Source: Comamonadaceae bacterium
Lineage (GTDB): Bacteria > Pseudomonadota > Gammaproteobacteria > Burkholderiales > Burkholderiaceae_C
Reading direction: 5' to 3'
Length of the DNA stretch: 5,038 nt
Assembly (NCBI GenBank): GCA_947463845.1
Contig: CANHUM010000135.1
Location: 1 to 5,038, forward strand
The notes beneath the pieces were generated by a model, which saw nothing but the letters and a program-made list of their open reading frames with translations, was not told the DNA's origin and did not search any database. Position numbers and translations under genes: made by a program. Below are positions 1 through 5,038 of the stretch, one piece after another (the stretch's first letter is position 1; each line of letters starts with the position of its first letter).

Positions 1-1
1 C

Positions 2-595
2 CACGACCTGGGTCGCTCTTTACACCACGGCAAGCGCCTCACCATCGAGGCCCCCGCCGGGTACCTTGACGATGTGGGCCTGGGCGACAGCATCGCCTTG
101 AACGGCGCTTGCATGACCGTCACCACTTTCAGCCCCGAGAGCCGTCAGTTCACCATCGACATCTCGGCCGAGTCACTGGACAAAACCAGCGGCCTGGACC
201 AGCAAGGTACTGTCAATCTCGAAAAAGCCTTACGCGCCAACGACCGTTTGGGCGGGCACATTGTGTCTGGCCATGTGGACGGGGTGGGCCAGATCAGCCA
301 TTTTGAGCAGATCGGTGAAAGCTGGGAGTTGCGCATTGTGGCCCCGCACGCGCTGGCCAAATACCTGGCCTACAAAGGCTCCATCACCGTCAACGGCGTG
401 AGTTTGACCGTCAACCGCGTGGCCGATCTGGCCGAGGGCTGCGAGATCAGCATCAACCTGATCCCGCACACGGTGGACAACACCGCCTTGGGCAAGCTCA
501 AAGCGGGCAGCCGCGTCAACCTTGAAATCGACACCGTGGCCCGCTACGTGGAGCGCATGCTCAGCGCAGGCCTGATCCAGAAAGACCCCGCATGA
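2..595 (+). CDS. ribE: Riboflavin synthase (alpha subunit), 5'-truncated by window edge
   Basis: Catalyses the last step of riboflavin synthesis: dismutation of two 6,7-dimethyl-8-ribityllumazine molecules into riboflavin and a pyrimidine that is recycled by RibH. It is cytoplasmic and works as a trimer in this family. The reading frame is open from base 2 and gives 197 visible residues. Family members are about 200-215 residues and start with MFTGI, so roughly 15 residues and the true start lie upstream; the GTG at base 74 is an internal Val codon. Two lumazine-binding repeats are visible. The first carries [13 protein letters not shown] (visible residues 28-40) and [11 protein letters not shown] (84-94). 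The second carries [15 protein letters not shown] (124-138) and [14 protein letters not shown] (151-164). Its TGA overlaps the next start in an ATGA (592-595), which suggests translational coupling to ribBA. Nothing in the visible part looks broken. Identification is very secure; only the missing N-terminus is uncertain. Confidence 0.97.
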   Translation, partial: HDLGRSLHHGKRLTIEAPAGYLDDVGLGDSIALNGACMTVTTFSPESRQFTIDISAESLDKTSGLDQQGTVNLEKALRANDRLGGHIVSGHVDGVGQISHFEQIGESWELRIVAPHALAKYLAYKGSITVNGVSLTVNRVADLAEGCEISINLIPHTVDNTALGKLKAGSRVNLEIDTVARYVERMLSAGLIQKDPA

Positions 596-1719
596 ACGCC
601 CCAGCGCAATGGACACCCGTAGCAATTTCGCCCGTCGAGGAGATCGTGGCCGAGATGAAAGCCGGCCGCATCGTGATCTTGGTCGATGAGGAAGACCGCG
701 AAAACGAAGGCGATCTGGTACTGGCCTCTGACCATGTGACACCCGAAGCCATCAATTTCATGGCCCGCTTTGGCAGAGGCCTGATTTGCCTCACGCTCAC
801 CCGAGAGCGCTGCGAGTTTTTAAAGCTGCCGCCCATGGCCGCCCGCAACGGCACCGTCTACAGCACCGCCTTCACCGTGTCGATTGAAGCGGCCGAGGGC
901 GTGACCACCGGCATTTCGGCCGCGGACCGCGCCCGCACGGTGCAAGTGGCGGTGGCCAAATCCAGCCAGCCCACCGATTTGGTGCAGCCCGGCCACATCT
1001 TTCCGCTGCAAGCGGTGGACGGCGGCGTGCTCATGCGTGCGGGCCACACCGAAGCCGGTTGCGACCTGGCCGCCATGGCCGGTTGCTCGCCTTCATCGGT
1101 GATCTGCGAGATCATGAAGGACGATGGCACCATGGCCCGCTTGCCCGATCTGCAGCTGTTCGCAGCCGAGCATGGCCTCAAGATCGGCACAATTGCCGAC
1201 CTGATCGAATACCGCAGTCGCAACGAGTCGCTGGTCGAGCGCATCGGCAGTCGCCCATTGCAGACCGCACACGGTGAATTCACCGCCCATGCATTTCGCG
1301 ACCAGCCCAGCCAAACCGTACATTTGGCCCTGGTCAAAGGCCAATGGTCAGCCGACGCAGAAGTCGCCGTGCGCGTGCATGAGCCGCTGTCGGTGCTGGA
1401 CGCCCTGGAAATCAACCGTGCCATGCACTCCTGGAGCCTGGACGCCAGCCTGAAGTACATCCATGCCCAAGGTTGTGGCGTGGCGGTGCTGCTCAACTGC
1501 GGCGAATCGGCAGACCAATTGCTGGCCCAGTTTGAAGGCCGCGCCCGCTCGGCCCAAGCGCCCGAGCGCGGCAAGATGGACCTGCGCACCTACGGCGTGG
1601 GCGCTCAAATTCTGCGCGAATGCGGTGTGCAAAAGATGAGACTCATGGGCAACCCGCGCCGCATGCCCAGCATGACCGGTTACGGCCTCGAAATCACCGC
1701 TTACATCCCCAAGGAATAA
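592..1719 (+). CDS. ribBA: 3,4-dihydroxy-2-butanone-4-phosphate synthase with degenerate GTP cyclohydrolase II-like C-terminal domain (RibBX type)
   Basis: 375 residues. The N-terminal domain (about 13-205) is DHBP synthase, which converts ribulose 5-phosphate to DHBP plus formate using divalent metal. Its signatures are intact: [10 protein letters not shown] (32-41), SAADRART (109-116), PGHIFPLQA (133-141), [11 protein letters not shown] (149-159, with the expected metal-ligand His152) and [11 protein letters not shown] (173-183). The C-terminal domain (about 215-375) resembles GTP cyclohydrolase II, most clearly [12 protein letters not shown] (330-341) and YGLEI (364-368). However, positions matching E. 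coli RibA Cys54, Cys65 and Cys67 are Leu266, Ala277 and His279, and the HRQEGR segment is absent. This half is therefore probably not a GTP cyclohydrolase. The pattern fits the RibBX variant known in proteobacteria, in which the extra domain is thought to be structural or regulatory. The alignment used my memory of E. coli RibA. The start is the ATG overlapping the ribE stop, with a weak AGAAAG purine run 7 bases upstream. Confidence 0.95.
   Translation: MNAPAQWTPVAISPVEEIVAEMKAGRIVILVDEEDRENEGDLVLASDHVTPEAINFMARFGRGLICLTLTRERCEFLKLPPMAARNGTVYSTAFTVSIEAAEGVTTGISAADRARTVQVAVAKSSQPTDLVQPGHIFPLQAVDGGVLMRAGHTEAGCDLAAMAGCSPSSVICEIMKDDGTMARLPDLQLFAAEHGLKIGTIADLIEYRSRNESLVERIGSRPLQTAHGEFTAHAFRDQPSQTVHLALVKGQWSADAEVAVRVHEPLSVLDALEINRAMHSWSLDASLKYIHAQGCGVAVLLNCGESADQLLAQFEGRARSAQAPERGKMDLRTYGVGAQILRECGVQKMRLMGNPRRMPSMTGYGLEITAYIPKE
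1711..1715 (+). promoter_or_regulatory. Shine-Dalgarno site deciding the ribH start
   Basis: AAGGA lies 6 bases upstream of the ATG at 1722 and sits inside the last codons of ribBA. It supports 1722 as the ribH start over the in-frame upstream codon at 1620, which would add 34 residues lying entirely inside ribBA and unlike any lumazine synthase N-terminus. It is the best ribosome binding site in the window. Confidence 0.75.
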
Positions 1720-1721
1720 AC

Positions 1722-2231
1722 ATGCAAGGCGCCAACCAAGGCCAGACCGAAGAACTCGACGGCCAGTTTCTGCACATCGGCATCGTGCAGGCACGCTTCA
1801 ACGAAGACATCACCAATGCGCTGGCCAAGGCCTGCATCGCAGAGCTGGAGGCGCTGGGTGTGACCAGCATCGACCACGTCATGGTGCCCGGCGCTCTGGA
1901 AGTGCCCGTGGCGCTGCAGGCCATGGCCGAGCGGGCCGAATACGACGCGTTGATTGCGCTGGGCTGCATCATCCGTGGCGAGACCTACCACTTCGAGCTG
2001 GTGGCCAACGAGTCGGGTGCGGGCGTGAGCCGCGTGGCACTGGACTACAACCTGCCGATTGCCAACGCGATTTTGACCACTGAAAACTTGGAACAAGCCA
2101 TCGTGCGCCAAACCGAAAAAGGCCGCGATGCGGCCCGCGTGGCGGTGGAGATGGCCTGCATCATGGACGATCTGTCGGCCGACATGGCCGAGCTGGCCGA
2201 CGAATTGGACGACGAAGAGCCCACCCCATGA
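1722..2231 (+). CDS. ribH: 6,7-dimethyl-8-ribityllumazine synthase (lumazine synthase)
   Basis: Condenses DHBP (from RibB) with 5-amino-6-ribitylaminouracil to make the substrate of RibE. The protein has 169 residues, close to the usual 150-170. Visible family motifs are VQARFN (22-27), the substrate-binding [10 protein letters not shown] (55-64), [14 protein letters not shown] (79-92) with the catalytic His90, and the phosphate-site region [10 protein letters not shown] (129-138, Arg129). Family members assemble as pentamers or 60-subunit icosahedral shells; the sequence alone does not say which applies here. The last 21 residues form an acidic tail ([19 protein letters not shown]) beyond the core, a common embellishment in related bacteria as far as I recall. 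The gene starts 2 bases after ribBA, behind a good AAGGA site, and its stop overlaps nusB in an ATGA (2228-2231). Confidence 0.97.
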   Translation: MQGANQGQTEELDGQFLHIGIVQARFNEDITNALAKACIAELEALGVTSIDHVMVPGALEVPVALQAMAERAEYDALIALGCIIRGETYHFELVANESGAGVSRVALDYNLPIANAILTTENLEQAIVRQTEKGRDAARVAVEMACIMDDLSADMAELADELDDEEPTP

Positions 2232-2749
2232 CCGAAGCCAGCAGCACCCCGGACACCGCAGACGCAGGCCAAAAGCCAGCGGCGGGTACGCGCAAGTCGT
2301 CCGCCAAGCCCGCCCGCAGCCGCTCGCGTGAATTCGCCTTGCAGGCGCTGTACCAGCACCTGGTGGGGCGCAACGAAGCGTCGGACATCGACGTCTTCAC
2401 ACGCGATTTGTCGGGGTTTCACAAAGCCGATTCAGCCCATTACGACGCCCTGCTTTATGGCTGCATCGAACAGGCGCAGGCGCTGGACGCCCTGATCGCG
2501 CCCAAGTTGGACCGCAGTTTTGCCGAAATCTCGCCTGTTGAGCGGGCCATCATGTGGATTGGCGTGTATGAAATGCAGCACTGCCTGGATGTGCCCTGGC
2601 GCGTGGTGCTCAACGAGTGCATCGAACTGGCCAAGGACTTTGGCGGCACCGACGGGCACAAATATGTCAACGCCGTGCTGAACGGTCTGGCCCCCGAGTT
2701 GCGCAGCGCCGAAGTGCAGGCCGATCGCCAGTCCGGCCGCGCCAAATAA
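2228..2749 (+). CDS. nusB: Transcription antitermination factor NusB
   Basis: NusB binds boxA RNA together with NusE (ribosomal protein S10) and helps RNA polymerase read through rRNA operons. It is a small all-helical cytoplasmic protein. Here it has 173 residues against about 139 in E. coli. The excess is mostly an N-terminal low-complexity segment (residues 1-33) rich in Ala, Ser, Lys and Arg. The conserved fold follows: [11 protein letters not shown] (33-43), the [15 protein letters not shown] helix (102-116), [16 protein letters not shown] (121-136), and [14 protein letters not shown] (138-151), the family's most conserved stretch. The start is the ATG inside the ATGA overlap with the ribH stop, with a weak GAAGAG (2214-2219) 8 bases upstream. 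No ATG in this frame lies between it and the conserved core, so the basic extension is probably real. Position directly after ribH is a classic bacterial arrangement. Confidence 0.96.
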   Translation: MTEASSTPDTADAGQKPAAGTRKSSAKPARSRSREFALQALYQHLVGRNEASDIDVFTRDLSGFHKADSAHYDALLYGCIEQAQALDALIAPKLDRSFAEISPVERAIMWIGVYEMQHCLDVPWRVVLNECIELAKDFGGTDGHKYVNAVLNGLAPELRSAEVQADRQSGRAK

Positions 2750-2768
2750 AACCGACACACCAGACAAC

Positions 2769-3956
2769 ATGCGCATTTCTGAGCGTGCAGAGCGGATCGA
2801 ACCTTTTTGGGTGATGGAAGTGGCCAAAGCCGCTTCGCAAAAAGCCCGCGAGGTCGCACACACCGACCGGCCCGTGGTGTTTTTGAACATTGGCGAGCCC
2901 GACTTCACTGCGCCGCCCCGGGTGCAAGCGGCTGCGCAGGCCGTTGTCGCATCTGGCCAAACCCAATACACCCCTGCGCTGGGCCTGGACGCTTTGCGCC
3001 AGGCCATCAGCGCTTGGTACTTGCAGCGCTTTGGCGTGCAAGTGCCCGCCAGCCGCATCGTGGTCACTGCGGGCGCGTCGGCGGCTTTGCAGTTGGCCTG
3101 CCTGGCCCTGATCGAGCGCGGCGATGAAATCCTCATGCCCGACCCGAGCTACCCCTGCAACCGGCACTTTGTGAGTGCCGCGGAGGGCAAAGCGGTCTTG
3201 CTGCCCACCACGGCCGAAGAACGCTTTCAACTCAGCGCAGCCAAAGTGGCGCAGGCCTGGACCCCCCAAACCCGTGGCGTCTTGCTGGCCTCGCCTTCCA
3301 ACCCCACCGGCACTTCCATTGACCCGGCGGAGCTGGCCCGCATTGTGGAGGTGGTGCGCAGCCGTGGCGGCATCACCCTGATCGACGAGATTTACCTGGG
3401 CCTGAGCCACGACGAGGCCTTTGGCCAGAGTGCCCTGGCTTTGGGCGACGATGTCATCAGCATCAACAGTTTCAGCAAGTACTTCAACATGACCGGCTGG
3501 CGCCTAGGCTGGCTGGTGGTGCCCGAGCAACTCACGCCTGTGCTGGAACGTTTGGCGCAAAACCTGTTCATTTGCGCCAGCAGCGTGGCCCAACAAGCGG
3601 CCCTGGCCTGCTTTGAGCCGCAGAGCCTGGCCGAATACGAGCGCCGCCGCGCCGAGTTCAAAGCCCGGCGCGACTACTTCATCCCGGCCCTGAACGACCT
3701 GGGCCTGACAGTACCCGTGGCCCCGGATGGCGCGTTTTACGCCTGGGCCGACTGCACTGCAGCCTGCCAAAAGCTGGGCCTCCAAGACAGTTGGGAATTT
3801 GCCTTTTCCGCGCTGGAACACGCCCATGTGGCCATCACGCCCGGGCGGGACTTTGGCGCTGACCAGACGGACCGATTTGTACGCTTTTCCACAGCCAACT
3901 CGATGGCCGAATTGCAAACGGCCATTGCCCGCCTGAAAGCCTGGTTGCAGCCATGA
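2769..3956 (+). CDS. Class I/II pyridoxal-phosphate-dependent aminotransferase, substrate unknown
   Basis: 395 residues, the normal length for fold-type I aminotransferases, and apparently complete. Landmarks in order: NIGEPDF (40-46), YTPALGLDALR (67-77, the segment before the large domain), DPSYPCNRHF (125-134), SPSNPTGT (175-182, cofactor-contacting Asn178), DEIYLGL (206-212, Asp206 pairing with the pyridine nitrogen, Tyr209), SFSKYFNMTGWRLGW (234-248, Schiff-base Lys237 and phosphate-binding Arg245), and RFSTANS (372-378, Arg372 expected to hold the substrate alpha-carboxylate). It is catalytically intact on paper. Substrate cannot be read from these shared motifs; aspartate, alanine or aromatic amino acids are all possible. 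It starts 19 bases after nusB with no obvious Shine-Dalgarno sequence. An alternative ATG at residue 16 (base 2814) would cut into the N-terminal segment SERAERIEPFWVMEVAKAA, which looks family-like, so 2769 is preferred. Its stop overlaps the ybgC start. Confidence 0.9.
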   Translation: MRISERAERIEPFWVMEVAKAASQKAREVAHTDRPVVFLNIGEPDFTAPPRVQAAAQAVVASGQTQYTPALGLDALRQAISAWYLQRFGVQVPASRIVVTAGASAALQLACLALIERGDEILMPDPSYPCNRHFVSAAEGKAVLLPTTAEERFQLSAAKVAQAWTPQTRGVLLASPSNPTGTSIDPAELARIVEVVRSRGGITLIDEIYLGLSHDEAFGQSALALGDDVISINSFSKYFNMTGWRLGWLVVPEQLTPVLERLAQNLFICASSVAQQAALACFEPQSLAEYERRRAEFKARRDYFIPALNDLGLTVPVAPDGAFYAWADCTAACQKLGLQDSWEFAFSALEHAHVAITPGRDFGADQTDRFVRFSTANSMAELQTAIARLKAWLQP

Positions 3957-4387
3957 GCACCCCCAGCCCCAGCATTTTTGAACACCCCATCCGCGTTTAT
4001 TGGGAAGACACCGACGCGGGCGGTATTGTGTTTTATGCCAACTACCTCAAATTTTTTGAGCGGGCCCGCACCGAATGGTTGCGCACACTGGGCTTTGGCC
4101 AGCAGGTGCTGCGTGACGAATCAGGCGGGATGTTTGTGGTGAGTGAAACGACTGTGAAGTACCACGCACCCGCCCGCCTGGATGACACCCTGGTGGTGAC
4201 CGCCGAGTTGCAAAGCGGTGGCAAAGCCAGCCTGACCATTGCCCAGCGTGCTTATCTGCGCACACCGGGCCAAACTCCAAGCAGCGACCGACTCCTGGCC
4301 GAAGGCACCATACGCCTGGGCTGGGTTGACTGCACCAACTTGAAACCTGGCCGTATCCCGGCCCCTGTTCTGGAAGCCCTGAAATGA
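3953..4387 (+). CDS. ybgC: Tol-Pal system-associated acyl-CoA thioesterase YbgC
   Basis: A 144-residue single-domain hot-dog-fold thioesterase of the 4-hydroxybenzoyl-CoA thioesterase family, usually the first gene of tol-pal clusters. In E. coli it acts on acyl-CoA or acyl-ACP and associates with phospholipid-synthesis proteins. The signature YWEDTDAGGIVFYANYLKFF lies at 16-35, with the catalytic Asp21 (E. coli Asp18). ERARTEWLR (36-44) continues the conserved helix, and the YHAPARLDD segment forms the second half of the fold. The His that follows in E. coli YbgC (His25) is a Tyr here (Tyr28). The start is the ATG overlapping the aminotransferase stop (ATGA, 3953-3956) and gives the family's usual short lead-in before the first strand. 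The stop overlaps the tolQ start in the same way. Being directly upstream of tolQ makes the YbgC assignment firm over other hot-dog thioesterases. Confidence 0.95.
   Translation: MSTPSPSIFEHPIRVYWEDTDAGGIVFYANYLKFFERARTEWLRTLGFGQQVLRDESGGMFVVSETTVKYHAPARLDDTLVVTAELQSGGKASLTIAQRAYLRTPGQTPSSDRLLAEGTIRLGWVDCTNLKPGRIPAPVLEALK
4372..4376 (+). promoter_or_regulatory. Probable Shine-Dalgarno site for tolQ
   Basis: GGAAG within the end of ybgC lies 7 bases before the ATG at 4384. It favours this start over the second in-frame ATG (4396, residue 5) and fits coupled translation through the ATGA overlap at 4384-4387. Confidence 0.55.
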
Positions 4388-5038
4388 ACCAAGACATGTC
4401 CATCGTCTCGCTCTTGCTGGAGGCCAGTTTTGTTGTGCAGTTGGTGGTGCTGATTTTGCTCGGCATCTCGGTGTCCAGCTGGGCCGCCATCGTGCGCAAA
4501 ATCACCGCCATCAAACGCATCAAAAACCTGAACGACGAGTTTGAACGGGTCTTCTGGTCCGGCACCAGCCTGAACGAGCTGTTCAACGCGGCCAGCCAAA
4601 ACGCCAAACTGTCCGGGCCCATGGAACGCATTTTTGCCAGTGGCATGCGCGAATACCAGAAGCTGCGCGAGCGCCGCATCACCGACACAGGCACCTTGCT
4701 CGATGGCGCTCGCCGCGCCATGCGGGCCAGCTTTCAGCGCGAGATGGACGTGGCCGAATCGCAACTGGCCTTCCTCGCCTCGGTGGGCTCCATCTCGCCC
4801 TATGTAGGCTTGTTTGGCACGGTCTGGGGCATCATGCACGCGTTTACCGGGCTGGCGAGTTTGCAGCAGGTCACGCTGGCGGTGGTGGCACCGGGCATCG
4901 CCGAAGCGCTGGTGGCCACCGCCATTGGTCTGTTTGCCGCCATTCCGGCTGTGCTGGCCTACAACCGCTTTTCGCACGATGTGGACCGCATTGCCATCAA
5001 GCTCGAAACCTTCATTGAAGAGTTCTCCAACATCTTGC
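4384..5038 (+). CDS. tolQ: Tol-Pal inner-membrane proton-channel subunit TolQ, 3'-truncated by window edge
   Basis: TolQ forms, with TolR, the proton-motive-force-driven motor of the Tol-Pal system, which energises TolA for outer-membrane constriction at division and for envelope integrity. The frame is open to the window end and gives 218 residues. E. coli TolQ is about 230, so only a short tail should be missing. The three-helix plan of the MotA/TolQ/ExbB family is visible. Helix 1 is about residues 10-37. A long charged cytoplasmic loop spans about 38-128. Helix 2 is about 129-155, with ISPYVGLFGTVWGIMHAF (137-154). Helix 3 is about 163-193, with VAPGIAEALVATAIGLFAA (168-186). Thr146 and Thr179 match the channel-lining Thr145 and Thr178 of E. 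coli TolQ, and Glu174 in GIAEAL is also kept. These motifs and the ybgC neighbour favour TolQ over ExbB. tolR, tolA, tolB and pal would be expected to the right, outside the window. Confidence 0.96.
   Translation, partial: MNQDMSIVSLLLEASFVVQLVVLILLGISVSSWAAIVRKITAIKRIKNLNDEFERVFWSGTSLNELFNAASQNAKLSGPMERIFASGMREYQKLRERRITDTGTLLDGARRAMRASFQREMDVAESQLAFLASVGSISPYVGLFGTVWGIMHAFTGLASLQQVTLAVVAPGIAEALVATAIGLFAAIPAVLAYNRFSHDVDRIAIKLETFIEEFSNIL

Noticed and set aside
1..600. FMN riboswitch controlling the rib genes
   Set aside because: None is visible. ribE is already coding from the window edge and overlaps ribBA, so any such leader would lie upstream of the window.
858..1589. Long minus-strand open frame (243 codons) opposite ribBA
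   Set aside because: It is a shadow of GC-rich codon usage: its Cys/Ser/Arg-rich translation resembles no protein I know, and the plus strand holds clear enzyme motifs throughout.
1620..1721. Upstream in-frame GTG extension of ribH
   Set aside because: The added 34 residues lie out of frame inside ribBA and look like shadow sequence. AAGGA at 1711-1715 points to the ATG at 1722.
2750..2768. Possible terminator or promoter between nusB and the aminotransferase gene
   Set aside because: The 19 bases have no inverted repeat, T-run or promoter-like boxes, and are too short for a conventional promoter.
2667..3410. Minus-strand open frame of 247 codons opposite nusB and the aminotransferase gene
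   Set aside because: It lies antisense to the conserved C-terminus of NusB and the aminotransferase N-terminal half, with no independent support.
1998..4920. Several GCTGGTGG octamers resembling the E. coli Chi site (for example near 1998, 3512 and 4911)
   Set aside because: Each falls in Leu-Val codon pairs (CTG GTG) that are common in this GC-rich coding style, and the E. coli Chi sequence should not be assumed for this lineage.
4047..4977. Overlapping minus-strand open frames (224 and 241 codons) opposite ybgC and tolQ
   Set aside because: Both cross the ybgC-tolQ junction antisense to well-conserved motifs, and their Arg/Gly/His-rich translations look like no known family.

Overview
The window is a tightly packed, GC-rich stretch of bacterial chromosome with seven genes, all on the + strand. 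Gene content and order, together with protein wording such as the YbgC, NusB and RibB motifs, suggest a betaproteobacterium of the order Burkholderiales, most likely Comamonadaceae-like. That placement comes from recognising the families and their order, not from a database search. I see no mobile elements, RNA genes, CRISPR arrays or repeats, and coding style looks uniform throughout.

Layout from left to right: (1) bases 1-595, riboflavin synthase ribE, missing about its first 15 residues at the window edge; (2) 592-1719, DHBP synthase fused to a degenerate GTP-cyclohydrolase-II-like domain (ribBA, RibBX type); (3) 1722-2231, lumazine synthase ribH; (4) 2228-2749, transcription factor nusB; (5) 2769-3956, a class I/II PLP-dependent aminotransferase of unknown substrate; (6) 3953-4387, the acyl-CoA thioesterase ybgC; (7) 4384-5038, tolQ, running off the right edge with perhaps 10-20 residues missing.

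The genes fall into two functional groups. RibB makes 3,4-dihydroxy-2-butanone 4-phosphate, RibH condenses it with the pyrimidine intermediate to give lumazine, and RibE dismutates lumazine to riboflavin. NusB, a ribosomal-RNA antitermination factor, commonly follows ribH. YbgC and TolQ begin the Tol-Pal envelope cluster. The aminotransferase sits between the groups. Four of six junctions are ATGA stop/start overlaps, one gap is 2 bases and the largest is 19 bases, so there is no room for a conventional terminator-promoter pair. The whole window is probably read as one transcript, although promoters inside coding sequence cannot be excluded.

The most notable point is the C-terminal half of the RibBA protein. 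It keeps the GTP cyclohydrolase II fold signature near its end but has lost all three zinc cysteines and the HRQEGR segment, so this cell very likely needs a separate GTP cyclohydrolase II gene elsewhere. This matches the known RibBX variant and is not a new system. I see nothing else that would amount to an undescribed system.
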